From Rubrivivax sp. (GTDB lineage: Bacteria; Pseudomonadota; Gammaproteobacteria; Burkholderiales; Burkholderiaceae_C): a stretch of 10,539 bases of DNA. The stretch covers positions 1 to 10,539 of the forward strand of contig JAUYAJ010000389.1 in NCBI GenBank assembly GCA_030693565.1, given 5' to 3'. A program made the translations under genes and the position numbers. The stretch's first letter is position 1. The number at the start of each line of letters is the position of its first letter. Under the pieces are notes generated by a model, which was given only the letters and a program-made list of their open reading frames with translations, was not told the DNA's origin and did not search any database. Positions 1-6,031 of the stretch are shown piece after piece.

Positions 1-368
1 TGGCGCTGGCCGACTGGTGGGCCGGCCGCAGCGACGCCGCCCAGCCGCTGGCCGCGCTGCGCGGGCGCCGCCTGCTGGCGATGGCCGGCATTGCAGCGCC
101 CGAGCGCTTCTTCGCCATGCTCGAAGCCGCCGGCCTGAACATCGAACGGCTGCCGCTGGCCGACCACCACGACCACGCCAAAGCCGCCTGGCCGGCGGGC
201 ACCACCGAGCTCGTCACCACCGAGAAAGACGCCGTCAAGCTGGGGCCGCAGCAGGTCGGTGGTGCGCGCGTCTGGGTCGTCGGGCTAGACTTCGAACTGC
301 CGCCCGACTTCGTTGGCGCCCTGCTCCACCGACTCGGCCCCGCGCCCGCAACCCGGCCCCCGCCATGA
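1..368 (+). CDS. lpxK: Tetraacyldisaccharide 4'-kinase, C-terminal part (cut by window start)
   Basis: LpxK phosphorylates the 4' position of the tetraacyldisaccharide-1-phosphate precursor to give lipid IVA, at the inner face of the cytoplasmic membrane. Only the last 121 codons are present, read in the frame whose first full codon is at position 3. The N-terminal Walker A half lies outside the window. The visible part matches the LpxK C-terminus: a stretch beginning AGIAAPERFFAML, then LADHHDHAK, and near the end the conserved VTTEKDAVKL. The TGA stop (366-368) overlaps the ATG of the next gene (365-367), so the two are probably translationally coupled. kdsB two genes on belongs to the same lipid A/KDO pathway. 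In related bacteria exbB/exbD often precede lpxK; that cannot be checked here. Identification is confident and rests on motifs and gene order. Confidence 0.95.
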   Translation, partial: ALADWWAGRSDAAQPLAALRGRRLLAMAGIAAPERFFAMLEAAGLNIERLPLADHHDHAKAAWPAGTTELVTTEKDAVKLGPQQVGGARVWVVGLDFELPPDFVGALLHRLGPAPATRPPP

Positions 369-559
369 CCCTCGACCACCGCCTCGTCAACCTGCTGGTC
401 TGCCCGCTCTGCAAAGGGCCGCTGGAACTGGTGCGCGCCGGCGACAACCGACCTGCCGAACTGGTCTGCCCGGCCGACCGCCTGGCCTTCCCGGTGCGCG
501 ACGGCATCCCGGTGATGCTGGAAAGCGAAGCGCGCAGCCTGGATACACCCGCGCCGTGA
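365..559 (+). CDS. Trm112-like zinc-ribbon protein (UPF0434/YcaR family)
   Basis: This is a 64-aa protein of the Trm112p-like/YcaR family. In other organisms Trm112 is a small zinc-binding activator of methyltransferases; the role of the bacterial form encoded between lpxK and kdsB is poorly defined. The visible family features are the CPLC knuckle (C13, C16), a third cysteine in LVCPADRLAFPVRDGIPV (C35), and the nearly invariant FPVRDGIPVML block (42-52). In YcaR, too, the fourth cysteine position is taken by Asp. The start at 365 is chosen because it gives the normal family length and an ATGA overlap with the lpxK stop; the upstream extension of the open frame has no homologous look. No strong Shine-Dalgarno is visible, in keeping with coupling to lpxK. 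Its TGA (557-559) overlaps the GTG start of kdsB. Confidence 0.93.
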   Translation: MTLDHRLVNLLVCPLCKGPLELVRAGDNRPAELVCPADRLAFPVRDGIPVMLESEARSLDTPAP

Positions 560-1308
560 TCTTCACGGTGCTGATCCCGGCCCGCATGGCGTCGAGCCGG
601 CTGCCGGACAAACCGCTGCTCGACATCGCCGGCCTGCCGATGGTGGTGCGGGTGGCGCAGCAAGCCAGTCGGGCCGGTGCGCTGCGCGTCGTCGTCGCCG
701 CCGACGACGGCCGCATCATCGACGCCTGCAAAGCCCATGGCGTGGCCGCGCTGCTGACGCGCAGCGACCACGCCAGCGGCAGCGACCGCCTGGCCGAAGC
801 CTGCGAACAACTCGGGCTGGATGGCGACGACGCCATCGTCAACGTCCAGGGCGACGAGCCGCTGATCGCGCCGGCGCTGATCCGCCGCTGCGCCGAACTG
901 CTGGCCGAGCGCCCCGACTGCGTGATGAGCACCGTGGCCCACGCCATCGACGAGCATGCCGACTACCTGAACCCGAACGTTGTCAAGGTGGTGCTCGACG
1001 CCGCCGGCCGCGCGCTTTATTTCAGCCGCGCCCCGCTGCCTTGGTGGCGGGACGCGCCGGCGGGCGACAGTGCGGCGCTGCCAAATCCAGCGCCGCTGCG
1101 TCATCTCGGGCTCTATGGCTATCGCGCCGGTTTTCTGCGCCGCTTTCCGAAGCTGGCACCAGCGCCGCTGGAACGCATCGAGGCGCTGGAGCAATTGCGT
1201 GTGCTCTGGCATGGTGAGCGCATTGCCGTGCACGTGACGGGCGAAGCGCCGGGCATTGGGGTCGACACGCCGGCCGACCTGGCCCGGGTGCGCGCGCTGC
1301 TGGCCTGA
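556..1308 (+). CDS. kdsB: 3-deoxy-manno-octulosonate cytidylyltransferase (CMP-KDO synthetase)
   Basis: KdsB activates KDO with CTP to make CMP-KDO, the donor for the inner core sugar added to lipid IVA in the cytoplasm. The 250-aa product matches the usual length (about 248). Landmarks in order: the nucleotide-binding start FTVLIPARMASSRLPDKP (3-20), TRSDHASGSDRLAEA (68-82), the catalytic/metal-binding VNVQGDEPLI (95-104), FSRAPLPWWRD, and the C-terminal block HLGLYGYRAGFLRRF with ERIEALEQLRVLW. The GTG at 556 is preferred because the conserved IPARMASSRLP lies only a few residues in. A later ATG (Met11) would remove it, and a longer upstream frame runs through the Trm112 gene. GTG overlaps the Trm112 stop by 4 bases. 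It belongs functionally with lpxK. Confidence 0.97.
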   Translation: MIFTVLIPARMASSRLPDKPLLDIAGLPMVVRVAQQASRAGALRVVVAADDGRIIDACKAHGVAALLTRSDHASGSDRLAEACEQLGLDGDDAIVNVQGDEPLIAPALIRRCAELLAERPDCVMSTVAHAIDEHADYLNPNVVKVVLDAAGRALYFSRAPLPWWRDAPAGDSAALPNPAPLRHLGLYGYRAGFLRRFPKLAPAPLERIEALEQLRVLWHGERIAVHVTGEAPGIGVDTPADLARVRALLA

Positions 1309-1322
1309 GCCTTTGGCGCCGT

Positions 1323-1340
1323 CAGCCCAATGCAGGGCTG
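1323..1340 (+). other. Short hairpin in the kdsB-adk gap
   Basis: A perfect 6-bp inverted repeat (CAGCCC/GGGCTG, 1323-1328 and 1335-1340) with a 6-base loop lies 14 bases after the kdsB stop. No T-run follows, so it is a weak terminator candidate at best. Just downstream, GATAAT (1346-1351) resembles a -10 box and could serve an adk promoter, but no good -35 box sits at 16-18 bases from it. The rest of the 111-base gap shows nothing more. Confidence 0.3.
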
Positions 1341-1419
1341 GGCGTGATAATGTCGATTCAAGACGAGCCGGCGCGTTAGACGCTGGCCGCATCCCTTGCA
1401 AAGAACGTCGAGGACGCCG

Positions 1420-2073
1420 ATGAGACTGATCCTGTTGGGAGCGCCGGGTGCCGGCAAAGGCACGCAAGCCGCGCACATCTGCCGCAAATTCGGCATTCCG
1501 CAAATCTCCACCGGCGACATGCTGCGTGCAGCCGTCAAGGCCGGCACGCCGCTGGGGCTGGCGGCCAAGAAGGTGATGGACAGCGGCGCCCTGGTCAGCG
1601 ACGACATCATCATCGGCCTGGTCAAGGAGCGCCTGGCCGAGCCTGACTGCGTCAACGGCTTTTTGTTCGACGGCTTTCCGCGCACCATTCCGCAGGCCGA
1701 CGCCATGAAGACCGCCGGCGTGCCGCTGGACGTGGTGCTGGAAATCGACGTCCCCGACAGCGCCATCATCGAGCGCATGAGCGGCCGCCGCGTCCACCCG
1801 GGATCGGGCCGCAGCTACCACCTCAAGTTCAATCCGCCAAAGGTCGAGGGCGTGGACGACGCCACTGGCGAGGCCTTGATCCAGCGCGACGACGACAAGG
1901 AAGAAACCGTGCGCAAGCGGCTCGAGGTCTACCAGAGCCAGACAAGGCCGCTGGTCGACTACTACTCGGCCTGGGCTGCCACCGGCGACGCGAAGGCACC
2001 GCGCTACCGCCGCATCAATGGCAGCGGCACGGTCGACGAGATCACCGCGCGCGCGCTGGCCGCACTGAGCTGA
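1420..2073 (+). CDS. adk: Adenylate kinase
   Basis: Adk interconverts ATP + AMP and 2 ADP in the cytoplasm. The 217-aa protein is the long bacterial type. It has the P-loop GAPGAGKGT (7-15), the NMP-binding ISTGDMLR (29-36), FDGFPRT (83-89) and a full LID segment of about 122-159 starting GRRVHPGSGRSYH with FNPPKVEG. The LID has no zinc-binding cysteines, as in other proteobacterial forms. The last helix region carries the conserved ETVRKRLEVY. The ATG at 1420 is chosen because the conserved MRLILLGAPG begins there and an AGGA (1411-1414) lies 5 bases ahead; the eight upstream codons in the open frame look like leader sequence. It sits 111 bases after kdsB, so it may have its own promoter, and it is followed by a strong terminator. 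Confidence 0.98.
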   Translation: MRLILLGAPGAGKGTQAAHICRKFGIPQISTGDMLRAAVKAGTPLGLAAKKVMDSGALVSDDIIIGLVKERLAEPDCVNGFLFDGFPRTIPQADAMKTAGVPLDVVLEIDVPDSAIIERMSGRRVHPGSGRSYHLKFNPPKVEGVDDATGEALIQRDDDKEETVRKRLEVYQSQTRPLVDYYSAWAATGDAKAPRYRRINGSGTVDEITARALAALS

Positions 2074-2093
2074 ACCGCCGCGCCGTCTCACGG

Positions 2094-2117
2094 GCCACCC
2101 TGCCGGGTGGCTTTTTT
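2094..2117 (+). terminator. Rho-independent terminator of adk
   Basis: A perfect 7-bp stem (GCCACCC/GGGTGGC, 2094-2100 and 2105-2111) with a 4-base loop TGCC is followed at once by six T residues (2112-2117). It begins 21 bases after the adk stop. It closes the lpxK-to-adk block and implies that the following dehydrogenase gene has its own promoter. Confidence 0.95.
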
Positions 2118-2159
2118 CATGGTCGACAATGGCGGCCACGTCATCAACCACCCAACGAC

Positions 2160-2164
2160 AGGAG
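2160..2164 (+). promoter_or_regulatory. Ribosome binding site that fixes the dehydrogenase start
   Basis: AGGAG lies 6 bases before the ATG at 2171. The same frame is open back to an ATG at 2129, only 12 bases after the adk terminator, but that start has no Shine-Dalgarno and its extra residues have no homology character. The promoter must lie in the 53 bases between the terminator and this start; I cannot assign its boxes with confidence. Confidence 0.8.
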
Positions 2165-2170
2165 CAGTTC

Positions 2171-2929
2171 ATGGAAATCGCAGGCAAGGTCTTCATCGTC
2201 ACCGGCGGCGCATCGGGCCTGGGCGAAGGCACGGCGCGCATGCTCGCCGACCAAGGCGGCAAGGTCGTCGTCGCCGACCTGCAGGTGGACAAAGGCGAGG
2301 CGCTGGCGCGCGAACTCGGCGGCGCCTTCGTGCGTTGTGACGTGAGCCAGGAGGCCGACGGCCAGGCCGCGGTGGCGCGCGCCGTCGAACTGGGCAAGCT
2401 GGTGGGCCTGGTCAATTGCGCCGGCATCGCGATCGGTGTCAAGACCGTCGGCAAGGACGGCCCGCACCCGCTGGCCGCCTATGCCAAGGTCATCAACGTC
2501 AACCTGGTCGGCAGCTTCAACATGATCCGCCTGGCCGCCGACGCGATGGCGAAGAATGCGCCCGAAGCGACGGGTGAGCGCGGCGTGCTGATCAGCACCG
2601 CCAGCGTGGCCGCCTACGACGGCCAGATCGGCCAGGCCGCCTACAGCGCAAGCAAGGGCGGCATCGTCGGCATGACACTGCCGATCGCACGCGACCTGGC
2701 GCGCAACGGGATCCGCAACATGACCATCGCGCCGGGCATCTTCGGCACGCCGATGCTGTTCGGCATGCCGCAGGAGGTGCAGGACGCACTCGCCGCCGGC
2801 GTGCCCTTCCCGAGCCGCCTGGGCACCCCGGCCGACTACGCCAAGCTGGTGCGCCAGATCATCGAGAACGAGATGCTCAACGGCGAAGTGATCCGGCTCG
2901 ATGGGGCGATTCGGCTGGCGCCGAAGTAA
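2171..2929 (+). CDS. Short-chain dehydrogenase, HSD10-like 3-hydroxyacyl-CoA dehydrogenase
   Basis: This is a 252-aa classical SDR enzyme. Visible features: the Rossmann glycine motif TGGASGLG (11-18), Asp36 at the end of the second strand (favours NAD over NADP), NCAG (82-85, usual NNAG), Asn111, and the catalytic Ser145-Tyr158-Lys162 in TASVAAYDG and AAYSASKGG. The C-terminal part, APGIFGTPMLFGMP followed by VPFPSRLG and MLNGEVIRLDGAIR, is very typical of the HSD17B10/type II 3-hydroxyacyl-CoA dehydrogenase group. That group oxidises short-chain 3-hydroxyacyl-CoA, including the 2-methyl-3-hydroxybutyryl-CoA of isoleucine breakdown. The subfamily is an inference from remembered sequence; the SDR fold and cofactor site are read directly. 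It stands alone between the adk terminator and a convergent receptor gene, with no acyl-CoA dehydrogenase or thiolase in view, so its pathway is not shown by context. Confidence 0.93.
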   Translation: MEIAGKVFIVTGGASGLGEGTARMLADQGGKVVVADLQVDKGEALARELGGAFVRCDVSQEADGQAAVARAVELGKLVGLVNCAGIAIGVKTVGKDGPHPLAAYAKVINVNLVGSFNMIRLAADAMAKNAPEATGERGVLISTASVAAYDGQIGQAAYSASKGGIVGMTLPIARDLARNGIRNMTIAPGIFGTPMLFGMPQEVQDALAAGVPFPSRLGTPADYAKLVRQIIENEMLNGEVIRLDGAIRLAPK

Positions 2930-2953
2930 GCGTCAACAGGCCATCAAGCGAAA

Positions 2954-2985
2954 GGGCTCGCAGTGCCAGATGGCACTGCGAGCCC
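2954..2985 (-). terminator. Long perfect hairpin between convergent genes, probable terminator
   Basis: A perfect 14-bp inverted repeat (2954-2967 and 2972-2985, loop AGAT) lies 24 bases after the dehydrogenase stop and about 97 bases beyond the receptor stop. Read on the - strand the stem is followed by TTTCGCTT, a weak U-tract; on the + strand no T-run follows. It most likely ends the receptor transcript and may also block + strand read-through. The stem is longer than a terminator needs. Confidence 0.65.
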
Positions 2986-3037
2986 ACTGTTCCAGGCATC
3001 AGCAAACTGCCTGCGCGAACCGGCACGCAGATCAGGC

Positions 3038-3065
3038 CAGCCGGGGAAGTCGGCCTCCCCGGCTG
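3038..3065 (-). terminator. Second GC-rich hairpin after the receptor gene
   Basis: A perfect 10-bp inverted repeat (CAGCCGGGGA/TCCCCGGCTG, 3038-3047 and 3056-3065) with an 8-base loop starts 16 bases past the receptor stop on the - strand. Neither side has a T-run, so it is not a classical rho-independent terminator. It may stabilise the mRNA 3' end or act with the 14-bp hairpin further on. The structure is plain; its function is inferred. Confidence 0.45.
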
Positions 3066-3081
3066 AGCTACCTGTTCAAGT

Positions 3082-5823
3082 TCAGAAGAACTTGTACGAG
3101 GCACGCACCATGTAACTGCGACCGATCGGATCGGTGAACCGAGGGTCGTAACCACGCTGGAACGTGTTGGTTTGACCGGTCACCGGCGGATTCGTGTCCA
3201 GCACGTTGTTGACACCTGCAGTGAGCGTCAAGCGCTTGATCCCGGTCCAGGTGACACCCAGATCGACCAGCGAATAGCTGCCGACCTGATTGACACCATC
3301 CTGATCGACGTAGCCGCTCTTGAACCGCTGCGCCAGCGTGGTCGACCATGGGCCAATGGTCCAGTTGCCAACCAACACATGCTGCCAACGGAACACCGGG
3401 GCACTGTCCGAATACCGGCCCACGGCGTTGATGAAGCGGCCGCCGCGCTCGCGCTGATAGTCGAACTTGGTGACGTAGGTGCCATCCATCCCGACACTGA
3501 AGCGGCCCATTGGCGAAGCGAGCGACCGCCAGTTGACCGACAGGTCGACGCCGTTGGTCCGCAACTCGCCAAGGTTCTCAGTCGGCGAGTCAATGTAGGC
3601 GATCGGATCGAAGGACGGGTAGTTCGTGCAGACGTCGGCATCGGTCCGGTCCAGGCCGCCGGCAAGCGGACCCGCCGGCAGTTGGCTGCAGCGCACGAAC
3701 CGCGAAGCGTACTTGGCATTGCTGGAGAAGATCTCCTGCTCTGGAAGGCCGCTCACCAGGTTCTTGATGCTCAGGCGCCAGAGGTCAATGCCGACACTGG
3801 TGGACGGATTCAACTGGAACACCATCCCGAACCCCATGGCCTTGGCTTTCTCCGGCTCCAGCGACGACACCGACTTGCCATTGCCCGTCGGGCCCACAGT
3901 CCGCTGAAGCACCTGCTGATCGCAGACGACGCCTGCGGACGCGCCAGCGACAGCGTTGCCACCTGGGCACAACAGCGGATCGTTATAGCTGTCGGTGGTG
4001 AAGGACAACGCTTGCGGCTGGTGAAGCTCGTAAAGCGTCGGTGCACGGAACCCGGTATTGGCCGACCCCCGGAACAGCAGGTCACGGGACGGTTGGTAGC
4101 GGAGGCTGACTTTGGGGTTGAACGTGTTGCCGACGTCGTTGTACCGGTCCGTGCGTGCAGCCAAGGTCATGTCGAGGTTCTTGGCCAGCGGCAGATTCAG
4201 CTCCACGTAGGCGGCGCTGATCTTTCGGCTGCCCGACGTGTCGCTGTCGGGGTCGATGCCCAAACTGCCCAGTTGGGCCGTGATGGGAAGCGCCTCAAAG
4301 GACGACCGCTCGCTGCGGAACTCGGCGCCAATGGCCAACATCGCCGTGCCAGCGGGAAGTTTCATCACTTCGGCGCTGGCGCTGACGTCTGCAAACTTGA
4401 CGCTGTTGGTGCCGATCTGGGTCGGTGCGATCACTTGCGCCGCGTCGATCGCCGACTGCCCCGCGCCAGTTTGATCACCCAACGGATTGATGACGCCCGC
4501 AAGCACTCCGGCGCGAATCATCGAGTCGTTCACATAGCCACGCTTGACCGAGGCCTCACTCTTGTTGCGCGTGTTGCCAAGCGCAGCCTTGTAATCCCAG
4601 CCGCTAACCAGGCCCTCAAGCGACAAGGTCGTCCGTTGCGTCGACGTGTCATCCCCGCTGGTGCGCTTGCCGGCAGGCACTTGCCGCCAGTTGACCGCAC
4701 TGCCTGGCTGTACACCGGGCGTATTGGGATCAAAGTCGCGTGGAACCGGTGCGCCGCCGCCAGCGGGCACTTCCGTTTGCGGCACGGCTCCTGCGGGCCA
4801 ATACGGGCTGCTGCGCAGAATCGACGAGGTGGTCGGCGCAGCTGCAACTCGCGAAGTGGCCTTGTTGTTGGCGTTCAGATGCTCGAATGTCGCCGTATGG
4901 TTCTTGTCAAGAATCAGCGTGCCACGCAATATGCCCGTGACTTGTTCGTTCTGCGGAATGGTGTCAATCGCGCCGACGAAGTCGTAGCGGCAGGAGGTCT
5001 TGGCTTCGTTCGGGATCGACAGCGGCGGCGCGCAGTTCGGTAGCGTCGGCTCGAATCCACCGACGTCGCCAGGAAAACTCGTGCCACTCGTCCCGGCAGA
5101 TATTGCACCACCGACCACGCCGGTCTTGGAGAAGTTCCGCTCAAGTGCCGTCAACACATTCTGCCTGCGCCAATCGATGGATGCCTGCAGATTGAATCCG
5201 TCCTTGCTGAGCGATCCAATGCCCCCCGCCAAGCTGACGCGCTGCGTATCACCACCACCCGACTTGGCAGGTTTTTGCGTTTGCGCAGAGATCTCCAGGC
5301 CAACCAGTTCCCGCTTGGTGATGAAATTGATGACGCCACCAATCGCATCGCTGCCATAGACCGAGGAGGCACCGTCGCGCAGCACTTCAATGCGGTCGAC
5401 AGCGGCCAATGGAATCGCGTTGAGGTCGACCGCAGCGGCGTCGAACGCGTGATTGGCCAAGCGGCGACCGTTGAGCAGCACCAGCGTCTTGTTGGCATTG
5501 CTCCCCGTCGGGCCGCTCAGGCCGCGAAGGTCGGCCTCCGCCTTGCCACCCGTCGTACCGCCGATGGAGGCGCTGGCTCCGAAATTCGACTGGATGGCAG
5601 CGATTCGACCCAGCGCCTGTTCGGCGGTCATCACCCCTTGCCGCGTCAGCTCTTCGACTTTGATGATGGTCACGGGCAAGGCCGACTCGGCATCGACACG
5701 CTTGATCGACGAACCAGTCACTTCGACGCGCTGATTGGCCTGCGCCTGAACCAGTACCGGCACTGCGCTGAGCCCGCAGGCAATGAGCCACGCCGCTCGC
5801 GCGACTTGACGTTGTTTGAACAT
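3082..5823 (-). CDS. TonB-dependent outer-membrane receptor 1 (substrate unknown)
   Basis: This 913-aa TonB-dependent receptor imports a scarce ligand across the outer membrane using energy from TonB-ExbBD. Residues 1-29 form a signal peptide (basic start, hydrophobic core, cleavage after VQAQA). The mature end carries VEVTGSSI (33-40), the usual place and form of a TonB box in this class. The plug domain covers about 45-170, with TLVLLNGRR (113-121), RIEVLRDGASSVYGSDA (144-160) and GGVINFITK (162-170). The remainder is a beta-barrel ending GRSYMVRASYKFF, with the terminal Phe of outer-membrane proteins. Three likely extracellular loops hold cysteine pairs. The start at 5823 is supported by GGAGGG 8 bases ahead. 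Nothing nearby (sigma factor, periplasmic protein, enzyme) reveals the ligand, so siderophore, cobalamin or carbohydrate cannot be separated. Confidence 0.95.
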   Translation of the reverse strand: MFKQRQVARAAWLIACGLSAVPVLVQAQANQRVEVTGSSIKRVDAESALPVTIIKVEELTRQGVMTAEQALGRIAAIQSNFGASASIGGTTGGKAEADLRGLSGPTGSNANKTLVLLNGRRLANHAFDAAAVDLNAIPLAAVDRIEVLRDGASSVYGSDAIGGVINFITKRELVGLEISAQTQKPAKSGGGDTQRVSLAGGIGSLSKDGFNLQASIDWRRQNVLTALERNFSKTGVVGGAISAGTSGTSFPGDVGGFEPTLPNCAPPLSIPNEAKTSCRYDFVGAIDTIPQNEQVTGILRGTLILDKNHTATFEHLNANNKATSRVAAAPTTSSILRSSPYWPAGAVPQTEVPAGGGAPVPRDFDPNTPGVQPGSAVNWRQVPAGKRTSGDDTSTQRTTLSLEGLVSGWDYKAALGNTRNKSEASVKRGYVNDSMIRAGVLAGVINPLGDQTGAGQSAIDAAQVIAPTQIGTNSVKFADVSASAEVMKLPAGTAMLAIGAEFRSERSSFEALPITAQLGSLGIDPDSDTSGSRKISAAYVELNLPLAKNLDMTLAARTDRYNDVGNTFNPKVSLRYQPSRDLLFRGSANTGFRAPTLYELHQPQALSFTTDSYNDPLLCPGGNAVAGASAGVVCDQQVLQRTVGPTGNGKSVSSLEPEKAKAMGFGMVFQLNPSTSVGIDLWRLSIKNLVSGLPEQEIFSSNAKYASRFVRCSQLPAGPLAGGLDRTDADVCTNYPSFDPIAYIDSPTENLGELRTNGVDLSVNWRSLASPMGRFSVGMDGTYVTKFDYQRERGGRFINAVGRYSDSAPVFRWQHVLVGNWTIGPWSTTLAQRFKSGYVDQDGVNQVGSYSLVDLGVTWTGIKRLTLTAGVNNVLDTNPPVTGQTNTFQRGYDPRFTDPIGRSYMVRASYKFF

Positions 5824-5831
5824 GATTCAAT

Positions 5832-5837
5832 CCCTCC
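5832..5837 (-). promoter_or_regulatory. Ribosome binding site of receptor 1
   Basis: Read on the - strand, GGAGGG lies 8 bases before the ATG of receptor 1, a strong Shine-Dalgarno that fixes this start directly before a good signal peptide. The roughly 140 bases upstream, up to the receptor 2 terminator, must hold the promoter. They contain a tandem CGAACT repeat (5873-5884) and the palindrome GCACGTGC (5908-5915), but I see no convincing -35/-10 pair and no Fur-box-like sequence. Confidence 0.8.
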
Positions 5838-5975
5838 AGAAAGGTTGACGACACACCCGAGCGCAACGCCGTCGAACTCGAACTGGTTCTGGTGGCGCGC
5901 TGACCCGGCACGTGCAGGCATTCTCCGAGTGAACGATGGGGTCATACCCGGTAAAAACCCTTTGCATCGGACCAT

Positions 5976-6007
5976 AAAAAAAGCGAGGCGGTTACCCGCC
6001 TCGCTTT
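5976..6007 (-). terminator. Rho-independent terminator of receptor 2
   Basis: Read on the - strand, a perfect 9-bp GC-rich stem (5996-6004 with 5983-5991, loop of 4) is extended by three A-T pairs to 12 bp and runs into seven T residues (complement of the A-run 5976-5982). It starts 25 bases after the receptor 2 stop. It is strong evidence that the two receptor genes are separate transcription units. Confidence 0.95.
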
Positions 6008-6031
6008 GCTTTGGTTCAGCTCTGAATCAGA

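Noticed and set aside
235..2454. A 739-codon open frame on the - strand across lpxK, Trm112, kdsB, adk and the dehydrogenase
   Set aside because: It lies opposite five well-supported genes, its product is low-complexity Arg/Ala/His/Val-rich with no recognisable motif, and long shadow frames are common in GC-rich DNA.
3005..3078. tRNA-like sequence on the - strand: GTAGCTCAGCCGG followed later by GGTTCGCGC
   Set aside because: The D-stem does not close (GCTC has no GAGC partner at the right place), the acceptor ends do not pair, and the sequence is better explained by the 10-bp hairpin.
3172..5043. A 623-codon open frame on the + strand
   Set aside because: It is the antisense shadow of receptor 1, whose plug and barrel motifs and signal peptide are clear.
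5885..5970. Promoter or Fur box upstream of receptor 1
   Set aside because: No -35/-10 pair with good spacing and no GATAAT-type iron box could be found; I would not assign one without transcript data.
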